Assembly: GCF_011765625.1 (NCBI RefSeq)
Contig: NZ_CP050313.1
Location: 1,918,501 to 1,982,500 of the forward strand
Reading direction: 5' to 3'
Length of the DNA: 64,000 nucleotides
Origin: Shewanella aestuarii
GTDB lineage: Bacteria; Pseudomonadota; Gammaproteobacteria; Enterobacterales; Shewanellaceae
This document shows, one piece after another, positions 27,596 through 36,624 of this stretch; position 1 is the stretch's first letter; each line of letters starts with the position of its first letter. The position numbers were made by a program, and so were the translations under genes. Below the pieces are notes generated by a model. It worked only from the letters and a program-made list of their open reading frames with translations. It was not told where the DNA came from and did no database searches.

Positions 27596-28885
27596 ATGAA
27601 TATGCTACCTCCAGTATTGCCACTATTTGATTCTTCTGACTATCTGCTCGAAGGAAACAGCTTCGTAAACCAATATATCACTCAATTATCTATAGGTAGT
27701 GTGACCGATGCCGGTTTAATCATTGAGCATTGTGCAGATTGGCTATATGAACAGCGTCATTCAGAAAATAACTATAAAGCTTACAGAAGCGAGTTGACCA
27801 CCTTTTTGCATTGGTGCTTTGATGTTGCCAGTCTTTCGCCAATTGCAGTGACTCGCAAAGATATTGGCAGGTACATTGCTTACTGCGAATCGCCACCAAC
27901 ATCACTAATAGGCTATTTCAATGTCGCGCAATTTAAGAATGATAAATCAATCAATGACAGAGTCCCAAATAGTGCTTGGAGACCCTTTATTGGTAAGAAA
28001 ATCGATGGAAAAATTCAACCTTATCGATTGAGTGATAACGCATTGAAAACAAAAATTGCTATAGTTTCATCGTTTTATGGTTATCTTATCAGTGAAGAAT
28101 ATACTGAAAGAAACCCTGCACAATTATGGTTAAAACACAGTCGGTTTGCGGCAAAAAAGAAATTCTCACTTGATGAAGATGATAATCAACATGCATTTAC
28201 TCAATTACAATGGTCATATGTTGTATCGACCGTAACCGAACTTGCATTATCACAACCAGAAAAGCATCAACGAAGTTTGTTTTTAATTAATCTACTTTAT
28301 AGTTGCTATTTAAGAATATCTGAAATCAGTGCTAGATCTGGATATTCACCACTGATGAGCCAATTTAAAAAGAATCCCCATACAGGTGTTTGGTATTTTC
28401 ATGTACCTTTTTCTAAAAGTGGTAAGGCAAGAAACATCGCTGTATCTAAATCATTGCTTCAAGGTCTTAAAAATTACCGAAGCTATTTAGGCTTGCCACC
28501 ATTACCAGCATCAGATGAAACCAATCCAATTTTTATACGTCACAAAGCCGCTGGACATGGACGAGATTCAGGCATGCTAAATGCAAACCTTGGTATTAGG
28601 CAAATACGCGAAGAAATTAATACGCTCATAAATCTTGCTGCAGATAAGGCATTTAATGATGGCTTTGAATATGAAAGCAAACTAATGAGAAAACTCACTG
28701 CACACAACATACGGCATACTGGCATTACTCATGATATTAATTTCAATTTAAGACCATTATCACATGTTCAAGCCGACGCAGGTCATGAAAGTATCGATAC
28801 AACTTCTCAATATTTACATACCAGTCAAACCGAACGAGACCAAAGTGCACAGAATAAACCACTAAATCATTTAGGTGATTATTAA
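27596..28885 (+). CDS. Tyrosine-type site-specific recombinase
   Basis: A 429-residue integrase-family protein. An N-terminal core-binding domain (about residues 45-170) precedes the catalytic domain. The catalytic residues are in place: Arg in CYLRISEIS, the His-x-x-Arg box in HNIRHTGI, His in GHESIDT, and the Tyr nucleophile in TSQYLH. It is longer than integron integrases (about 320-340), and I do not recognise the IntI-specific insert, so I do not call it IntI. It sits at the left edge of the accessory island and is transcribed towards it. Confidence 0.85.
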   Translation: MNMLPPVLPLFDSSDYLLEGNSFVNQYITQLSIGSVTDAGLIIEHCADWLYEQRHSENNYKAYRSELTTFLHWCFDVASLSPIAVTRKDIGRYIAYCESPPTSLIGYFNVAQFKNDKSINDRVPNSAWRPFIGKKIDGKIQPYRLSDNALKTKIAIVSSFYGYLISEEYTERNPAQLWLKHSRFAAKKKFSLDEDDNQHAFTQLQWSYVVSTVTELALSQPEKHQRSLFLINLLYSCYLRISEISARSGYSPLMSQFKKNPHTGVWYFHVPFSKSGKARNIAVSKSLLQGLKNYRSYLGLPPLPASDETNPIFIRHKAAGHGRDSGMLNANLGIRQIREEINTLINLAADKAFNDGFEYESKLMRKLTAHNIRHTGITHDINFNLRPLSHVQADAGHESIDTTSQYLHTSQTERDQSAQNKPLNHLGDY

Positions 28886-29237
28886 TAATTAGAAGACACG
28901 CTAAATTTACACCATAAAATGCATCAAATTTATCATTAGAGCGCAACAGTAAAATTAGTACCTATTGATAAACTTTTATATATAACTGCGCACAATGTAT
29001 ATTATGTTAAATAGAATATGCGGTGTACATGTAACCATCCCTTATTTGTTGTAATTAGCACTTTAACTCTGGATCGATCCAGTTTTGTGTGTCAAAAATT
29101 TACACCACTATTCAACTGGTTACACATACATTAGATTTTAGGAATTTAAATTTTGATATTTTAACGCTGGATCCCTTTTTTGGGATTGGGTTTGAACAAT
29201 TCTGCCATTTGATGGCTGAAAACTGACATTATTTGTA
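28886..29237. other. Non-coding stretch between recombinase gene and cassette array
   Basis: AT-rich, with no convincing gene. It holds a 14-bp palindrome CTGGATCGATCCAG at 29069-29082 and a CTGGATCC at 29166, motifs that reappear in the opposite direction at 43.2-43.3 kb. Confidence 0.5.
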
Positions 29238-29239
29238 TA

Positions 29240-29317
29240 TGCTAATAACGCGACGCTACGTGAATTAAATTTAAATGCGTACACCAACGCCTATTTATTT
29301 ACGTAGCGCGTCATATC
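29240..29317 (-). repeat. attC-like site after the DUF3644 gene
   Basis: The stretch reads on the minus strand from ATATGACGCG-CTACGT to ACGTAGCGTCGCGTTAT, an imperfect inverted repeat with bulges and a central spacer of about 45 bases. The right core GTTATTAG fits an attC R' box; the left core is degenerate. The DUF3644 stop codon lies just before it, as at the end of an integron cassette. Confidence 0.5.
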
Positions 29318-29319
29318 TT

Positions 29320-30636
29320 TCACTTTTTATTACGCCGGTTGTATTTCTCTTTAGCTTCTCTTACAAAGTTTTCGTTTTCTGTAATTCTCTTTACAAGTTC
29401 ATCGACCGCACTCATCGAATAAAGGTGTCTGTCTGATACTTTAATGTAATGATGATACTCGTTGTCGTTGGATTTCCATTTCAACTTATGAATACAAGCG
29501 TCGATACAGTTGGTGTTCAAAGATGGTTTTGCACCAGCTGTGTACACTAAGCAACGCCCTAGTTTTACGTCATCATACTTTTGCAGCTTCTCTAAAACGC
29601 TAGACAGCAATTTGCTTCGTGTAAATGGATGAGACTTTTCAGGGTTTACCGCTTTTTCTACCATCAGTACGTTCTTGAGATTCTCAATGTCTTCTTTCTT
29701 GCCATTGGCCTTGGCAAGTATCACCTGTGTTCCATTCTGATCCTGCGTATACATCAAAGACACGTTAATCGGTATGGCAAACGTAATGTCATCCGCTGCT
29801 TCGATATCTTGTTCTAATTGGCTAGCTAATTCTAATATTTGATCTGCGGCGGAGCCATAAAGCGACTTTAATAGTGACGCCGGTGGTAGTTGGAAGTCTC
29901 CAACCAGAGATAACATGCCTGTATGTTGGGAAGAAATAAATGGCACTTCAGCGAATGACTCAAACTCAGCTGAAAAATTTAGTACGCCTGACTGGAATAT
30001 TCTGGACGCAATCGATTGAATCTCTGGCATTAATAAATGAACAGCTTCATCGCGCCAGTCCGCTATAATTTCAATATTGCGGCGAATATTATTTTTTTGC
30101 TCATAGATCCTGTCTAAGCACACACGTAACGGTATCGTGCGTTTCAACCCTTTCTTACCATTAACTTTTTCGTATATCTTGTGCTCACCATCTCTCTCAA
30201 TTAGTTTAGCTTTTAATAATTGTTCCCATGCTGTACAGAACAACATCACAAAGCCATCGAGTTTATTCTCCAATGAGGGTCTGTTATACAACTCTAATGC
30301 CAGCATCATATTATCTTTAGACTTTTTAAGTAGAGCCTTGGCTAGATTGCTTTTACACTTATGCCCAAGTTCTTGAAAGTGCTTGCTTTGAGATAACCGC
30401 TTCTTAAACTCAGTTAGCGTAATACCAACGGTATTTATAGCCTCAAACTTATTAGCGGAAACCTCAACCAAGAATTGTGATATCTGACGCTTGTTTAAAT
30501 ACGTCTTAAATGTATTTGCCTCCCAACCGGTGGCAGCAATTACATCTTCACGACTAAACAGTTGGCCAGCGTTTTGCTTTTTCTGTAGAAAGGTAAAGAA
30601 TTTTTGTTGTCGATCATCCTTTTTTTTAACTGGCAT
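29320..30636 (-). CDS. DUF3644-like protein with HEPN-type motif
   Basis: A 438-residue protein. The first 70 residues look like a winged-helix region (FSREDVIAATGWEANTFKTY). The DUF3644-like domain covers about 90-230 and includes KDNMMLALELYNRPS and MLFCTAWEQLLKAKLI. Inside it WRDEAVH gives the R-x4-H pattern of HEPN ribonucleases, which act in many toxin and phage-defence systems. The C-terminal half is unrecognised. AGGAG sits before the ATG at 30636, in the 3' part of the upstream degenerate attC. The HEPN assignment is inference from the short motif and helical context. Confidence 0.7.
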   Translation of the reverse strand: MPVKKKDDRQQKFFTFLQKKQNAGQLFSREDVIAATGWEANTFKTYLNKRQISQFLVEVSANKFEAINTVGITLTEFKKRLSQSKHFQELGHKCKSNLAKALLKKSKDNMMLALELYNRPSLENKLDGFVMLFCTAWEQLLKAKLIERDGEHKIYEKVNGKKGLKRTIPLRVCLDRIYEQKNNIRRNIEIIADWRDEAVHLLMPEIQSIASRIFQSGVLNFSAEFESFAEVPFISSQHTGMLSLVGDFQLPPASLLKSLYGSAADQILELASQLEQDIEAADDITFAIPINVSLMYTQDQNGTQVILAKANGKKEDIENLKNVLMVEKAVNPEKSHPFTRSKLLSSVLEKLQKYDDVKLGRCLVYTAGAKPSLNTNCIDACIHKLKWKSNDNEYHHYIKVSDRHLYSMSAVDELVKRITENENFVREAKEKYNRRNKK

Positions 30637-30644
30637 CCCTACTC

Positions 30645-30690
30645 TCCTATTGCCTTAGCCTCGATTTCCTTGAGAAGCGTTTGTTATGTG
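30645..30690 (-). repeat. Degenerate attC-like site
   Basis: On the minus strand CATAACAAACGC, an attC left core, starts six bases after the stop of the 30692 gene. The right side reads CTAAGGCAATAG, not the expected GTTA core. Position and left core support a decayed attC. Confidence 0.35.
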
Positions 30691-30691
30691 C

Positions 30692-31615
30692 CTAATCTAA
30701 CAAATGGTTATACTTTTCAGGAAGTAAACTAAACTCCCCCCAACCTAAACCTTGAAAGCACAAGCCTGTACCATTTTGTTTTACTGTGCCATAAACTATC
30801 AATATGCGGCCAACTGAATTGTCGTCAATACCATGTGCTTTTTGATCTTTATCTTGCGACTTTAGACAAAAATCCCAAACGGCTTCTGCATTATTTTCAA
30901 GGTAAGTCATTCTAAAGTTAGTTGGCTTTTTGTGCTCACCCAAATGTGCTGTACTTACAATTTTTCCGTAATAAAAACTCGGGACATCAGTTTCTTCTGA
31001 AATTGTTTTAACACTTTTTAAAAGGTCTATAAGTCGAATGGCATATTTTTTATTAGGTAAATGGAAGTATTTATATAAGTTTTCATCAAAATTTCGACAG
31101 AGACCAGCTACAGTTTTGATCCGACTAGGCAAGGCAAACGTTTCTCCATTATGGCGTCCAATTGCAACCTCTGTAGTCGGTCCCGCCTGATCTTCTACAG
31201 GAGTTTCATCATAAATTGCAGGTTGATCTTCTTTAGGTTCAGGTTTGCTTTTTAAAAAACTACTTATAATAACCAAGTTCTCATCGTCAATTGCTTTCTT
31301 GGCTTCTTCCCAGTTTTCGTACCTTTTACCTTCTGGTTTAATTGACTTTAGATCGCATTTAACGTCTTTATAAGTTCTAATGTGAGCAAAATATGCTTCT
31401 CGTCCATTGGTAAAATGTTCCTTTTCTTTTGGAACACGGTTAAGATTAGTAAAGCAACCTGGGCAGAATAAGCTTCCATCCATATCAGTTTTATATTCAG
31501 ACGGAATAATTTTCTTTGCATTAGCTCTTAGCAATGCAGGATTACCCTTTTCGTAGCTCCAATGTTCCATTTGATAGGCAAACTTTATTCGTCTATTTGA
31601 TTCATATGCACCCAT
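30692..31615 (-). CDS. CoiA-like zinc-binding protein of unknown function
   Basis: A 307-residue protein with a CPGC pair near residue 51 followed by YFAHIRTYKDVKC; the spacing of Cys and His recalls the N-terminal zinc-binding part of CoiA-like competence proteins. The CoiA nuclease motif is not clear. The C-terminal half has a beta-rich segment (GRILIVYGTVKQNGTG). GGAGG five bases before the ATG supports the start. It is one cassette of the array, and by that context defence or stress is more likely than competence, but this is only inference. Confidence 0.6.
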   Translation of the reverse strand: MGAYESNRRIKFAYQMEHWSYEKGNPALLRANAKKIIPSEYKTDMDGSLFCPGCFTNLNRVPKEKEHFTNGREAYFAHIRTYKDVKCDLKSIKPEGKRYENWEEAKKAIDDENLVIISSFLKSKPEPKEDQPAIYDETPVEDQAGPTTEVAIGRHNGETFALPSRIKTVAGLCRNFDENLYKYFHLPNKKYAIRLIDLLKSVKTISEETDVPSFYYGKIVSTAHLGEHKKPTNFRMTYLENNAEAVWDFCLKSQDKDQKAHGIDDNSVGRILIVYGTVKQNGTGLCFQGLGWGEFSLLPEKYNHLLD

Positions 31616-31657
31616 GTAGCCTCCTTACTTGATATTTAACTCAAGTGCTGAAAAGTA

Positions 31658-31717
31658 GGTAACGCTTCAAGCACCGGCGCAGCAACGCTGCGTCCGCGAG
31701 AGTTGACTTGTTATAAC
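31658..31717 (-). repeat. attC-like site after the OLD gene
   Basis: On the minus strand the 60 bases run from GTTATAACAAG to CTTGAAGCGTTACC. TAAC-AAGTCAA and TTGAAGCGTTA pair imperfectly as an outer arm, and CGGACGCAGC pairs with GCTGCGCCGG as an inner arm with a bulge. Size and cores fit a short integron attC. It begins about ten bases after the OLD stop. Confidence 0.6.
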
Positions 31718-31725
31718 CCGATGCA

Positions 31726-33045
31726 CTAATTTAAAAAACCAGCCATTGCTGTGAACCACTCTTTCACTTCTCCATTCGGGTCTCTCTCATGAATCATATC
31801 CGCAGTCATAAGTGGGAAAGCTCTTTCAGCGAGGCGTATTTTGGCATTGTTGTCTTTCATAACACCATCATATCCCTGTGCAACAGAATATACTTCTGCG
31901 AAAACCTTAGGCGTTGCTTTTCCATCTTCATTGGGGTGATCTGTTACAACAACGTCCACATCAAAAGCCGCTTTTATTACATCCGAGTGCAGGTAACTCT
32001 CGATTTCATGTTTTTGCGTAATGAAACCAATTGAACCATCGCCACGAGCATTAACTTGCTCAATTACACCCACATAGCTAGGCACATCAGCATCGTAGAT
32101 GTGCAATTCAAGGCGTCCAAAACCTTTTAGATAATTATCGTTCACCCAATGTTTTAAATTACCACCACCTAGAACAACGAAAGCGACACTATCATCATTA
32201 GTTAAATCAGGAATCGAATTGTCTTCCAGATGTAATGCACGGCTTAGCGCTTTTAATGCTTTGACGTCTGTTGGACCTTCAACACAACAAATTAGCTTAA
32301 CTCGACTATCTGGCGTCACTCCAAGTGCTTCTGCTACTTTTCCGAGTACATCTACACCACTTTCAATGCAAGGTTTTGCATTTTCATCTCGTGTAACGAA
32401 ACGAATACCCTCAATTGGAAGATCACTAGCAAACCCAGGGCTATGAGTCGTAAGTATTACCTGACAATTATGTTCACTTGCAAGATCTGAAAATGCTTGT
32501 TGAAGTATCTTTTGATTGTTGGGATGCTGTGCGGTTTCAGGTTCCTCTACTGCGTATATAATTCCTTTTTTGCTACCTTGTGTGAGGAGCCTTTCCGCTT
32601 CAGCTTTAAAGAAACTAACTAAGACCAATCGGCGCACGCCGCTTCCACGCTTGTTTAATGGTATACCATCTGTACTAAGACTTACGGAAAATAAGCCTGT
32701 CCATTTCGCTGGGGTCGGCGGAATAAAATCTGGCACTAGCTCTGATGCAAGAGTTTTATCAATGGTTTCAAGTGCTTTATGAGTATTATTCGCAATCTCC
32801 TCCGTCCTTGCTTTTACTCTTTGCTGAATCCGTTCGATATCATCCTTAACTTCAGCTATTGCAGTAGCAACAGCAGCCTTCATAGGATCTTGGACCTCTC
32901 CATCTGAATCTTTGCTACTTCTGTCACTTTGAAACAGAGCAAACAAAGGCAAGTACTTATCAAGTTGCTCCCAGATCCTTTTGCTATCTTCTTTGGGTTT
33001 TGTTACCTGTATTTCTATTTCTTGAAGTTCGAGGTTTTTAACATT
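31726..33045 (-). pseudogene. OLD-family ATPase/Toprim nuclease, 3' part (interrupted by IS3)
   Basis: Encodes the C-terminal two-thirds of an OLD (overcoming lysogenisation defect) family protein. The ABC signature area is in RGSGVRRLVLVSFFKAE, Walker B in YAVEEPETAQHP, and the switch His in TTHSPGF. A Toprim domain follows with CCVEGPTDVKAL, and an acidic pair in HIYDADVPSY. The 5' part lies at 34274-34782 on the other side of the IS3 element. The fragments joined at the target repeat give one frame of 1824 bases, 607 codons plus stop. OLD proteins cut DNA and act in phage defence. The IS probably inactivates the gene. Confidence 0.88.
33041..33045. repeat. Target-site duplication of the IS3 element, left copy
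   Basis: ACATT directly before the element; the same five bases lie at 34274-34278 after it. Confidence 0.85.
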
Positions 33046-33052
33046 GTTCTGG

Positions 33053-33898
33053 TCAACTCCAACCGAACACTTTTCTAAAAGAGATTTCAAAGTCTATAGG
33101 TGACTGATCAGCATTTGCCGAATGCAGTCGTTCTACATTGTAATATTTCATATATTTAGCCACATCATCACACATATGATGACGAGTTGGCTGTGGTACT
33201 TTTAATAACCAATCGTGTTTCAAACTACCAAAAAATCGCTCTACAACAGCATTGTCCCAACACGCTCCCACATCGCCCATACTTGCTCTGCAATCCAATT
33301 GTTTTAATAAACGTCGATAGCCTTTACTAGTATATTGCGAACCTCTATCGCTATGAAAAACTAGGCCTTTAGGTGGTTTTCGCAAGTTATAAGCCTTCAA
33401 AAATGCTTTCTCCACTAAGCCTCTCGTCATGCGCTTAGAGATATGCCAGCCGACGATTCTGCGAGAATATAAATCCATCACCACTGCGAGATATAGCCAG
33501 CCTTCGCCTGTTTTAAGATAGCTCACATCTCCTGCCCAGACTTGGTTTGGCCCAACAGGATTAAAATTCATATTAAGCAAATTATCAGCCACGCTATCAC
33601 TGTGTTTACGCTTCGTGGTGACTTTATAAGCCAGACGTTGCGTTACCACCAGTTTCAATCGCGCCATTAACTTAATAGTGCGATAACGTGTAATACTAAA
33701 CCCTTCTTTGCGTAATGCTTTAGCTAATTCTCGGCTACCCAGGCTGTTTCTACTGGCCTTGAATAGTGCTTTAGCTCGACGAAATAATTCTAGTGTGTCA
33801 GCAGTGATAAGCTCACCAGGCCTTTTAAGCCAAACGTAATACGCTGACGAACTGACCTGCATCACTTTACACGCCAACGAAATAGGGTATTTCGACAC
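33053..33898 (-). CDS. IS3-family transposase OrfB (DDE integrase core)
   Basis: The rve-type catalytic domain has the DDE residues in VWAGDVSYLK, VFHSDRGSQYTS and DNAVVERFFGSLK. An HTH_21-like segment precedes it. The apparent GTG start at 33898 is probably not used: the frame is open upstream to a slippery heptamer in orfA (33955-33961), so the active protein is an OrfAB fusion. The stop lies a few bases from the end of the element. Confidence 0.92.
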   Translation of the reverse strand: MSKYPISLACKVMQVSSSAYYVWLKRPGELITADTLELFRRAKALFKASRNSLGSRELAKALRKEGFSITRYRTIKLMARLKLVVTQRLAYKVTTKRKHSDSVADNLLNMNFNPVGPNQVWAGDVSYLKTGEGWLYLAVVMDLYSRRIVGWHISKRMTRGLVEKAFLKAYNLRKPPKGLVFHSDRGSQYTSKGYRRLLKQLDCRASMGDVGACWDNAVVERFFGSLKHDWLLKVPQPTRHHMCDDVAKYMKYYNVERLHSANADQSPIDFEISFRKVFGWS

Positions 33899-33921
33899 AA
33901 GAGTCTTGATAAATGAGTACC

Positions 33922-34215
33922 TTACTTCATTTCTTTCGCAAAGAAGGCACTGGCCTTTTTTAGGATTTCACGCTCCATTAATAAGCGTTTATTCTCTTTG
34001 CGTAACAGCATAAGTTCGGTGCGTTCATCGACAGATAAGGTATCACCTTGTGCCTGCTTTTTGTGTTTAGAAACCCAGCTGTAAAGGATTTTATCTGTGA
34101 TACCTAAAGAAGCTGCTGCTTGAACTATTGTGTAATTTTGTTCAAGAACCAAAGCGACAGCTTCTTGTTTAAAGTCATCTGGATATTGTTTACTTATTCG
34201 TTTAGTCATATTCAC
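33922..34215 (-). CDS. IS3-family transposase OrfA (helix-turn-helix)
   Basis: A 97-residue protein with the HTH ALVLEQNYTIVQAAASLGIT and a leucine-zipper segment (LLRKENKRLLMEREILKK). Near its end the heptamer AAAAAAG (minus strand, 33955-33961) allows a -1 shift. After the shift the frame reads on without a stop into orfB, making the full transposase. Confidence 0.92.
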   Translation of the reverse strand: MNMTKRISKQYPDDFKQEAVALVLEQNYTIVQAAASLGITDKILYSWVSKHKKQAQGDTLSVDERTELMLLRKENKRLLMEREILKKASAFFAKEMK

Positions 34216-34257
34216 CTCAATAATGGCATTATTATATTCCTTTATTGAAGTGTCCGG

Positions 34258-34782
34258 CTAATTCAACCACAACACATTATCCCATATGGCTTTTCGCATT
34301 AGAGGGTTGCCTTTCAGGGCGCTATCAATGCCTTGATCTTTTATTATTTTCTGAAGATCTTTTTCTTTAAGTTCAAGTAAGTTACTTACACCAGCAGCTG
34401 TCGGGTGGTAGGCAATAATAAAAACATCACAACTTGGTGTTTTCTTTCCACAATCAAAAGTTTTTTTAATTTTTAAGGTTGACTCAGGCGTCAATAAATA
34501 TTCATTTTCTAGGGTGGTTTCATGCCCACTATCAAGAATTATTCTGTCTGGCAGATTCGTGAATTCACAGGTGATACAAACCACTTTATTCTCATTAGAG
34601 ATGTTTGCATCATCTTGGCTAATCTTCACAGTATCATTGTTGAAGAAGATCTCTAATGCTTCTAATACTGTAGACTTTCCTATATCGTTTTTGCCAATAA
34701 ACGTAGTAAGGTCATCAATCTGAACCTTAACAGGGTCTTTGTAGCAGCGTATGTTTTCGATTTCTACAGATACAAGCTTCAT
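34258..34782 (-). pseudogene. OLD-family ATPase, 5' part (interrupted by IS3)
   Basis: The N-terminal ABC-type ATPase part: ENIRCYKDPV and the Walker A FIGKNDIGKSTVLEAL near residue 30. The true gene sequence ends at 34274; the last bases to 34258 and the in-frame stop come from the IS end. The ATG at 34782 has AAGGAA seven bases upstream. The cassette start lies directly after the attC at 34800-34862. Confidence 0.88.
34274..34278. repeat. Target-site duplication of the IS3 element, right copy
   Basis: ACATT, identical to 33041-33045. Confidence 0.85.
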
Positions 34783-34799
34783 AAAAATTCCTTTTAAGG

Positions 34800-34862
34800 G
34801 TTATAACGCCCACGTAATTAGCGCGAGCTAGCGAGCGTCCTGATTGACGCGTTTGTTAGAGT
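34800..34862 (-). repeat. attC-like site after the caspase gene
   Basis: The clearest of the series. On the minus strand it begins CTCTAACAAACGCG and ends GGGCGTTATAAC, the same cores as the V. cholerae repeats, with about 60 bases in total and an internal GCTCGCTAGCTCGCGC palindrome. The stop of the caspase gene is just before it. Confidence 0.7.
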
Positions 34863-34863
34863 G

Positions 34864-36618
34864 CTACCACCAATTGAGCCGCCCAAGAACATCTTTGAAT
34901 TCGTTTGTAGCTTTTTCAAAGCGCTCATATGAACCTCCAAACATGCCTGCTTTTATCGGTGGCCAATGCTCTTTCAAATTAGAAGATTCAGTCGCAAGCC
35001 TTACAAAAGGTGAATTTTCACCTCTGTTCGAATACTTCCATCCAAACCTACCGATCGGTCCCCATATGCTTTGCTCTCCTTGAAGTCTGAGGTCCACTAC
35101 TACTAAGGCGTACAATATTTCAAATTCATCAAAGCTGGCTTCATATCCCTTACCCAAAAAAAACAGGTCATCTAATAAAGGCTGAACCTGTTTAAATAAA
35201 TATTCGCTTGTAGGCGTATATTGATGCTCATGTCCCGGGATTCGTTTAAATACATCAGCCCTTGTGAGCTCAAGAATTCCGCTCGATAGTTTTTGGGCAA
35301 AATAAGGTTCATGATTGCTGAAGTCTGACTCGCCAAGTTTCGTATAAAGGATTGCCGATAGAGTTTGGTAGTTTTTACTTTCTACAGCCGCGATTCCAGC
35401 CTGATAAAGCAGCAATAACAACGGATACCACCGGAGATTTAACCAAACATTCAGGCCTCCTTGCGATTCAATAAGCCTATCACTAGCTCTCGATATAATT
35501 TTATGCAGCACCTCAACTTCTGATTCAGTCGCCCAATATGCCATTACAGCAACTATTGCACCAAGATCTCTGGTGTACTTCTCGTAAGACGAAATTCGAT
35601 TTAAGAATTCTTCATCAGAATAGCTTCCACTTACCGCAAAATTATCTTCGCTAGTTCTTGAAAGAAACAACCTCACTTCTTCAATGGCAAAATCATGGAG
35701 TTTAATGTGAGACTTTTGCGAAGATAAAAGTTCTTTAACGTAATCGACTTTTTCTTCCAGCGTTACATTATTCCTCGACACCTCCGCATATGGCACCGAT
35801 ATAAGCTCATCTATATCCTTCTTCTCATCACCTGAAAGCTCATCGATATTCGGCGCGGCAATTATAAAGTCACCGTCTCCATCAAACTGTCCATAATGCG
35901 GAGTTTGCTTAGAGTTAAGATCGTTGGCTACTTTTGTATACACATAGGCCATAAGGCCGCTAGCTGTAATTACACCATGCTCATTTGCAGCTTTGCCACG
36001 AATACCCTCAATTAGATGGCCAGTAAACACAGAATGATCTGGTATCGGGCCTCCTGAATCTGAAACAACTTCATTTGCCTTTCCCGCTGTTATTACTTGG
36101 CGAGAAAATCTTTGGTACATATCTTTTAGAAATCGACTACTTCCAGCTCGGATGTCTCTATTAACGGCCAAACCGCCGTAGCATGCGTCCATAACAAATA
36201 ATATATGCTTCGCTCTAATGAGCTCTGCATTTCTCGTAAGTTCATCCCAGCGTATGAATGTGGAGTAATCATTCATATCTGCATCGTAGGGGACTAAATA
36301 ACCAACTTCGCCTCGAAACCCTGTTTTAGTGTGCCCGTGACCGGCAAAAAAGACGAGTAACCTGTCATCGACCTTCACACTCTCTGATGTGAACGAAAGA
36401 AATGATTTTAGGATGTTAGATTTGGTTGCATCACTATCAGTAAGATAAGTAACATTTTCAGCTTCAAACCCCAGCTCTCCAATGAGAATATCTTTTACTT
36501 CTTTTGCGTCATTTACGGCATATCCAAGTGGAGAGGCATTTTGATATTCGTTTATGCCTATGATCAAAGCTCTGCTGCTTTCATAACTCTGTTTTAATAT
36601 GTATTTTAAATCTCGCAT
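34864..36618 (-). CDS. Caspase-like (peptidase C14) protein
   Basis: A 584-residue protein. The N-terminal caspase domain (about 15-250) has the catalytic His in FFAGHGHT near residue 94 and the catalytic Cys in MDACYGGL near 146, with GINEYQ at the start of the fold. Prokaryotic caspase homologues act in several abortive-infection systems. The C-terminal 330 residues are mostly helical and not recognised; they may be a sensor or target-binding part. GGAGAG before the ATG supports the start. The 4-TM protein gene lies 30 bases upstream, so the two could form a pair. Confidence 0.85.
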   Translation of the reverse strand: MRDLKYILKQSYESSRALIIGINEYQNASPLGYAVNDAKEVKDILIGELGFEAENVTYLTDSDATKSNILKSFLSFTSESVKVDDRLLVFFAGHGHTKTGFRGEVGYLVPYDADMNDYSTFIRWDELTRNAELIRAKHILFVMDACYGGLAVNRDIRAGSSRFLKDMYQRFSRQVITAGKANEVVSDSGGPIPDHSVFTGHLIEGIRGKAANEHGVITASGLMAYVYTKVANDLNSKQTPHYGQFDGDGDFIIAAPNIDELSGDEKKDIDELISVPYAEVSRNNVTLEEKVDYVKELLSSQKSHIKLHDFAIEEVRLFLSRTSEDNFAVSGSYSDEEFLNRISSYEKYTRDLGAIVAVMAYWATESEVEVLHKIISRASDRLIESQGGLNVWLNLRWYPLLLLLYQAGIAAVESKNYQTLSAILYTKLGESDFSNHEPYFAQKLSSGILELTRADVFKRIPGHEHQYTPTSEYLFKQVQPLLDDLFFLGKGYEASFDEFEILYALVVVDLRLQGEQSIWGPIGRFGWKYSNRGENSPFVRLATESSNLKEHWPPIKAGMFGGSYERFEKATNEFKDVLGRLNWW

Positions 36619-36624
36619 CTGCTC

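Larger units (their letters stand above)
33046..34273 (-). mobile_element. IS3-family insertion sequence, 1228 bp
   Basis: Terminal inverted repeats of about 26 bases: GTTGTGGTTGAATTAGCCGG at one end and GTTCTGGTCAACTCCAACCG at the other, both running on to ACACTT. It is flanked by ACATT on both sides. It carries two overlapping transposase frames. The limits are supported independently: removing the element and one target copy joins the two OLD fragments in frame. Confidence 0.9.

Noticed and set aside
27596..28885. Recombinase as an integron integrase IntI
   Set aside because: It is about 90 residues longer than IntI, I do not recognise the IntI-specific insert, and it lies at the wrong end of the array and in the wrong direction.
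33046..34273. IS limits at 33050 and 34269 (TGGT ends)
   Set aside because: With these limits no target duplication appears and the joined OLD frame is broken; limits four bases further out give ACATT repeats and an open frame.
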